Source: Serilophus lunatus
Lineage: Eukaryota; Chordata; Aves; Passeriformes; Eurylaimidae
Assembly: GCA_013399895.1 (NCBI GenBank)
Contig: VXBA01006569.1
Coordinates: 1,332,518-1,396,517 of the forward strand
Direction: 5' to 3'
Length of the DNA stretch: 64,000 nt
The translations under genes and the position numbers were made by a program. This document shows, in pieces, positions 59,101-64,000 of the stretch. The notes under the pieces were generated by a model, which saw nothing but the letters and a program-made list of their open reading frames with translations, was not told the DNA's origin and did no database searches. Within the stretch, counting starts at the first letter, position 1. Each line of letters opens with the position of its first letter.

Positions 59101-60182
59101 AAAAGTTGCAAATCATTTTAAGCAGCATAAATTATTTTTTCCTTTAACCAAGGTCCTATACTTTCCTTGAATCTTCTGCATTCTGAGAGGAGTGGCTCCA
59201 GAAGGCTCTGAGTAAGTTTTGACATGGACAAAGTCTAAATACTAGAAAAAATGTTTATGTAAGTGAACATAAAGAATTTTTAATAGATATGAATTTCAAA
59301 GCTCAGCTTCCACCCTGTTAGCCTCCTCACCTGGAAGGATCATTTCCATACCTTTAGGAGAAAGGGTGGGGGGCCACAGTAAGGGGAAATGCCTTAGCAA
59401 TAGCTTTGGCTCCAAAGGTGTTGCATGAGGAAGTGCTCCAGGATCAACTCCAGCAGCTGCAAAATGGTCACATGGCTCCTGTCATAACCCTTCCTACCCT
59501 GAGATGTCCTTCTCTGCATTCCCTACACTACACTTTGGGGATGGGGAAGGCTTGGCAATGGCAGCTCCCTGCCACACAGGGTGGGGGTAAGACTGGATGG
59601 AACAGGAATGGATCCCCTTTTATCGACAGTCAGCTAATATGGGTACAACGAATGGGGAAATGTGTCACCTTTCACTGTGACAGTGTTTGATTTCTTTCTG
59701 TCTACTCTGAGACACATCTTGGGGGCTCTTCACAGCTGAGAGAATTAATACCTTAATTCCACTGAGCTTTTAAGCCTGAAGGCAGAGATATTTGTGTCCT
59801 CTATTCCCCATGGCCTTGCTGTTCATACTCATCTATAGTGTACATGCTGAACTGTTAATAGCTGCCATGATGTAGGAAGACCACAAATTGTGAGACAGGG
59901 AGGTGCCACATAGTAGATTCTCATGTCTTCCTGTGTCACCTTATCCTGGTCATCACAGCCTGTCATCATTCAAATTGCTCCTGCTTGCCATTTTGACACC
60001 TCTGAGAGGAATGGGTCAGAACAGAGGTCAATATTTTGTTCAGCTATTATCCCTGTTTCATACTTGTTAATTGCCCCTTAGAGCTGGGTGGTCTACCAAG
60101 AATAGGCTAGAGAAACTGGAAGCAAAAGAATTTAGCAAATGCTTTCAGAGACACAAGGTGGGACTAGGGTACTTGGAAAATG

Positions 60183-60207
60183 GTTTAGTGTTTTCTAAAC
60201 ACTAAAC
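60183..60207. repeat. Perfect inverted repeat at CR1 5' edge
   Basis: GTTTAGTGTTT (60183-60193), loop tct, AAACACTAAAC (60197-60207). The arms are exact complements. The CR1 begins within about 20 bp on the right. Confidence 0.85.
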
Positions 60208-60214
60208 ACTTTCC

Positions 60215-60730
60215 CCTGGTATTTGGCATTGGTGAGGCCACATCTTGGATTCCTTGTCCAGTTCTGGGCCTCTTCCTTGGAGAAAGACATTGAGGTGCAA
60301 GACCATGTCCAGAGAAAGGCAGTAAAGCTGGGAAAGGGTCTGGAGCACAGGTCTGATGAGGAGCAGTCCAGGGAGCTGGACAAAAGGAGGGTCAGGGGAG
60401 ACCTTATGGCTTTCTACAACTACCTGAAAGGGGGGCTTAAGGTGAGGGTTGGCCTCTTGTCCCAAATAACAAGTGAAAAGATGACAGGAAATGGCCTCTA
60501 TTTGTGCTAGGGGAGGTTTAGATTGGGTATTAGGAAAAGTTCCTTCACGGAAAGGGCTGTAGAGAATTGGGAACAGGCTGCCCAGAGAAGTGGTGGAGTC
60601 ACCATCCCTGGAAGTATTTAAATGACATGTTGATGTGGCACTTACAGATACGTTTTACTGGTGGCCTTGGCAGTGTTGAGTTTATGCTTGGACTCGGTGA
60701 TCTTAGAGGCCTTTTCCATTATTCTAACAG
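60215..60730 (+). mobile_element. CR1 LINE, RT C-terminus and 3' end
   Basis: Plus strand 60223-60510 encodes [20 protein letters not shown], then [20 protein letters not shown], then [18 protein letters not shown], the conserved tail of CR1 ORF2. The 3' part follows ('ggaacaggctgcccagagaa', 'ttggactcggtgatcttaga', 'ggccttttccatt'). Strongly 5'-truncated. The start of the match coincides with the VRPHLE region of the reverse transcriptase. Confidence 0.9.
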
Positions 60731-60739
60731 AACATTCAG

Positions 60740-63700
60740 TTTCGATAACAATGAAAATTCAACTCTTGAAAACAATTTTTTTATTTTTTTTATTGGAAAC
60801 TGACTATTTTGTTGTTAAAAAACCAACAGAGAACGTCGTTTTCTAAATCCAAAACTTAAAACTTATGGAACAATATATTTGCTTTAACACAAAATGGCAG
60901 TTTGGGTATTTGTTCCTGTTGTTCTGATAAGAATACTTTGCGTTGAATGAGAAAGCTTTGGATCTTTGTGTTGATCCTAACTTTTTGGTAGTTCAGCCAC
61001 TAGTCCAAAAATTATGGTTTGCACATCCTAACTCTTAGTCAAGTTCTAAGTTCATTTATTATATGGACTTAGACGGGATTATTCCCTTCTTTTCCCCCTA
61101 ACAGTTGCTTTGCTGCTGAGTTGCTTTTCCTCAGAGCAGTTAAATATCTATTGCTTGTGCCAGATTTTTTTGTATATGGTGGCTGTGTTCCTCTATACAA
61201 CCCAGAGGAGTTTAAAAGGATATTCCCCTCTCGCTATTTAGACCATAGTGTGCATTTTAAAACTGTGCTTCAGTTCCCATGACTCCTGCTGGTGTCCTGC
61301 TAGCCAGTAAAATGGCATTAGAACAGAGAAAACACAGTGGCCTTTTACAAAATGCTCTCCTGATTTTCCACCCACCTAACATCAGAAAATGCTTTTCTGA
61401 TTCAAATACATATTTAATATTCTATACTTAAAAATTCTCCACGTTCTGTTGAGGCAGTCTCAAATCTCATTGGAAGCTGCTTTTTAGGAGTCTACATAGC
61501 TGCACTTAGAAATGACACCATTTTTCACGAGAGTAGGTGCTGTCAGCAGGGTCCTCAGAAACTGTAGGCTGAACAGTTGCTTTATTTTAAACTCTTGCTA
61601 TAACTAATAAATTGTTTTTTGTGGATTTTCAGAGAAGCAGTGATCCCAGTGATCTTTCTTAGCAAGCTGTTCCTTCACCTTAACAAAGTAGGACAAGTAT
61701 TTGGCAGGGGCAGCTACAGAGCTGCCAGCAGGCTCCAGGTCAGTGCTGAAGCTGTGGACTGTTGCAGCAGTGCCTGAGGCAAGATGAAAAATGTGATTAA
61801 AAGGAATTTTTCAAACACATGCTTTTGTTCTGTAGATTTCTAGGTATGAGAAGGAGGGAGTGAATTGAGCCTTGTGACAGACAGGGTGACTGTGGTATTC
61901 AGGTACCTCCTCACTTTCTGGGATGAAATCTTGTACATTTCTTGTGTGTTTTTCAGTTTCACATGCTGCTTCAGCACCAGTCATGGGTAATATATAATGA
62001 TAGCAAATTTAGCAAGTATGCCATCTGTAGTCAACATGACACAGTGAGTTTTGCATGCTATTTGCCATAGACATTGCAAACCTCTATTTAAAGTGGTGGT
62101 TGGAAGATGCAGTTCCCAAATTGTCTTTTTCTCTTTTTCTGCTTTGATTCTAATCTACCTCCAGAAAGGGGAATGTGAAGATGCTCTCAGCATGTTGTGT
62201 CTTTTTTTTCTGAGTTTTGGCACCTGAAAGTGTGAGACAGCAAATTCTGCTTTATTGTTTTCCTCACGTGAGCAATGGCTGGGACCATGGTAATCTTTTT
62301 TTCACTCTGTCCCAAACCAACTGCTCTCCATGCTCAGGCACATGCTGTTTGGCCAATTATCCACAGCCAGTCATCCAACTTTCCCCAGTTACTGGTATGT
62401 TTTGAACAAACACAGATGAGGGGAAGTATGAGACACCATGTTAAAGCACTTCCTGCACAGTCCCCCAAAGAAAGGTCCTGGTACAAATGCTTGACATACA
62501 GATCATATTCGACCTTTGATCGTCTGTCATTTCATTGTAAGAAAGCATGCCATCATTTGCCACCGTTTAAAATAGACCCAAAGGAAGTCAGGGCTTAATC
62601 TTAACCTCAAACACATTGAGCCCTGTATTTCCTATCCAGCCATACACCGTGCTATCTGGTTTCCTACACCTCAGGCCTGCTAAGTTTAGTTCCTCTCACC
62701 CAGCTGCTAAGAAGGAAGGGAAACTGTGTTTGCTGTGGATAAGGTATTTGCTGTACTAAGTGGCAGACAGCAATACAGTTTTGAGGTTTGTCAGTTCTTT
62801 AAAAAAATTATTTTGAGTTCTTTTCTCTCTTACTCTTAATTTGTTCTGCTGGTTCATACATTTGAATCTTCGATGACATTCTTTCTTGGCCTTCTCTAGG
62901 AAGAACTTGCATGCTTAGGCATAATCATTTAGCATTTATGACTATCATGTGGTTAGACCATTGCTAAATTAAACATTGGAGTGTTATTCATGAATTAATA
63001 TTCTATCAAACCCAGTGCAGCCACTCAGGTCTTTCATCTTGGAGAGTAAATGAATGAGCGGAATATATAATGTACCATACGAAAATTGAAATTGCCTCAC
63101 CAGAAATCTTTATTTATCATAGAAAGTAACTGCATAAAATAGCTGAGATAAAACTGACCTATTTTCCCTCTATATCAGTATGATTCCTTGTCCATTTGCT
63201 TCAGGCAAGCAGATTTTTATCATGGAGGAACTGGCTGATTTCTTGCTTGGGAGTAGTCTCAGGCCCTGCTGTGAAAGCCTCAGACCTGTTTCAGTAGCAT
63301 GTCTTCTGGGAACCTTAAATATTTATTGACTCTATTGCTTTTTCCTAGTAATGTTTAGTACAATTATGATAATTTTGACATAATTGTAAATGCTGGGTTA
63401 TTGTGCCACATCTGCCATCCACAAGCCTCAATGTGCAGGTGGTTCTGCATCCACGAGCTGGAGCTGGCTGTCTGGGGAGGATCTGGCAAGCCTGTACCCC
63501 TTCCACACAGTGTTGAGTTTCCCAGTGATAGCATGAACTTCCTGGCAGAATTCTGTTTTTGGATTATTTAAAAAGCAAAAGTCTATGGGACTGGGAAAAC
63601 CTACTCTTTGTCGCACCTGCTTTTACTAAACATTGGTTACATTTCTCCTTTCTGTTGTGTCACACATCTCCAACACTTCAAATTGTGAAAGGGAAAATTT

Positions 63701-64000
63701 TTTCTGATGGAAAGGGTTTGTAACACCATTACACAAGGCAGAAGGGGCTGAAGGTCTTAATTCAGTGTTTGTACAGAGCTGCTGTTTTTCTTTCTTAGAA
63801 TTGCACACGGTTTTATCTCAGTCGTTCTGATGTTTCCATAACGTTATATCCTTCTACCCTTTCTTGGTTCTTGCTTTTGAATGGCAGCACTCATAAATTC
63901 AGTTTTGAATTTGGTATCAGGATCCACTTGTCTTTGCAGAAGGGTGAATAAAAACACCCAGTCAAACCTAAAATACAGTAGACTTAGGTAGAATATTCAT
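60740..64000. other. Intergenic tail of the window
   Basis: AT-rich sequence with no recognised gene, RNA or repeat family. Small open frames only. Confidence 0.55.

Larger units (their letters stand above)
47700..60180. other. Intergenic region, no gene recognised
   Basis: AT-rich, non-coding as far as can be seen. Contains a long T-rich tract at 48125-48199 with an N at 48151, a (TA)n tract near 51693-51720, a poly-A run at about 57767-57781 and a TATA-like element near 56137. All open frames are under 90 codons and resemble no known family. Confidence 0.6.

Noticed and set aside
42530..64000. VAV3 exons expected from mammalian synteny
   Set aside because: The first-exon peptide and other VAV-family motifs were looked for and not found; the gene presumably starts beyond the window.

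Overview
The window looks like bird genomic DNA. The evidence is a vertebrate split gene with GT-AG introns, CpG islands at gene starts, and several CR1-type LINE fragments with avian-style 3' ends. The species cannot be resolved from the sequence. There is one assembly gap (752 N at 11964-12715) and there are single N at 47516 and 48151.

Layout. (1) Positions 1 to about 12.7 kb belong to the minus-strand gene FAM102B (EEIG2). One internal coding exon is clear (685 down to 565), with intron sequence on both sides. The first exon was not found; it probably lies in the CpG island that the assembly gap interrupts. (2) About 12.9-19.5 kb is intergenic and holds an old CR1. (3) 19.5-42.5 kb is the complete plus-strand gene SLC25A24 (mitochondrial ATP-Mg/phosphate carrier, SCaMC-1). 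It has ten coding exons, 1431 nt of CDS including the stop, and 476 aa, with a CpG-island promoter and a 3' UTR of about 2.3 kb ending at an AATAAA. All exon phases join without a frameshift. (4) 42.5-64 kb has no recognisable protein-coding gene. It holds an isolated CpG island at 47.25-47.6 kb with a G-rich minisatellite, two strong CTCF-like motifs in divergent orientation (44.83 and 47.38 kb), a TATA-like element at 56.14 kb, and a CR1 at 60.2 kb.

FAM102B and SLC25A24 lie head to head, as I recall from mammals. There the next gene beyond the SLC25A24 3' end is VAV3; no VAV3 exon was recognised here. SLC25A24 encodes a calcium-controlled carrier: four EF-hand-type loops at the N-terminus are followed by three mitochondrial-carrier repeats. 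I found no new multi-gene system. The most interesting leads are the divergent CTCF motif pair (candidate domain boundary), a CR1 inserted within about 8 bp of a splice donor, and GGCCCC hexamers at the edge of the assembly gap.
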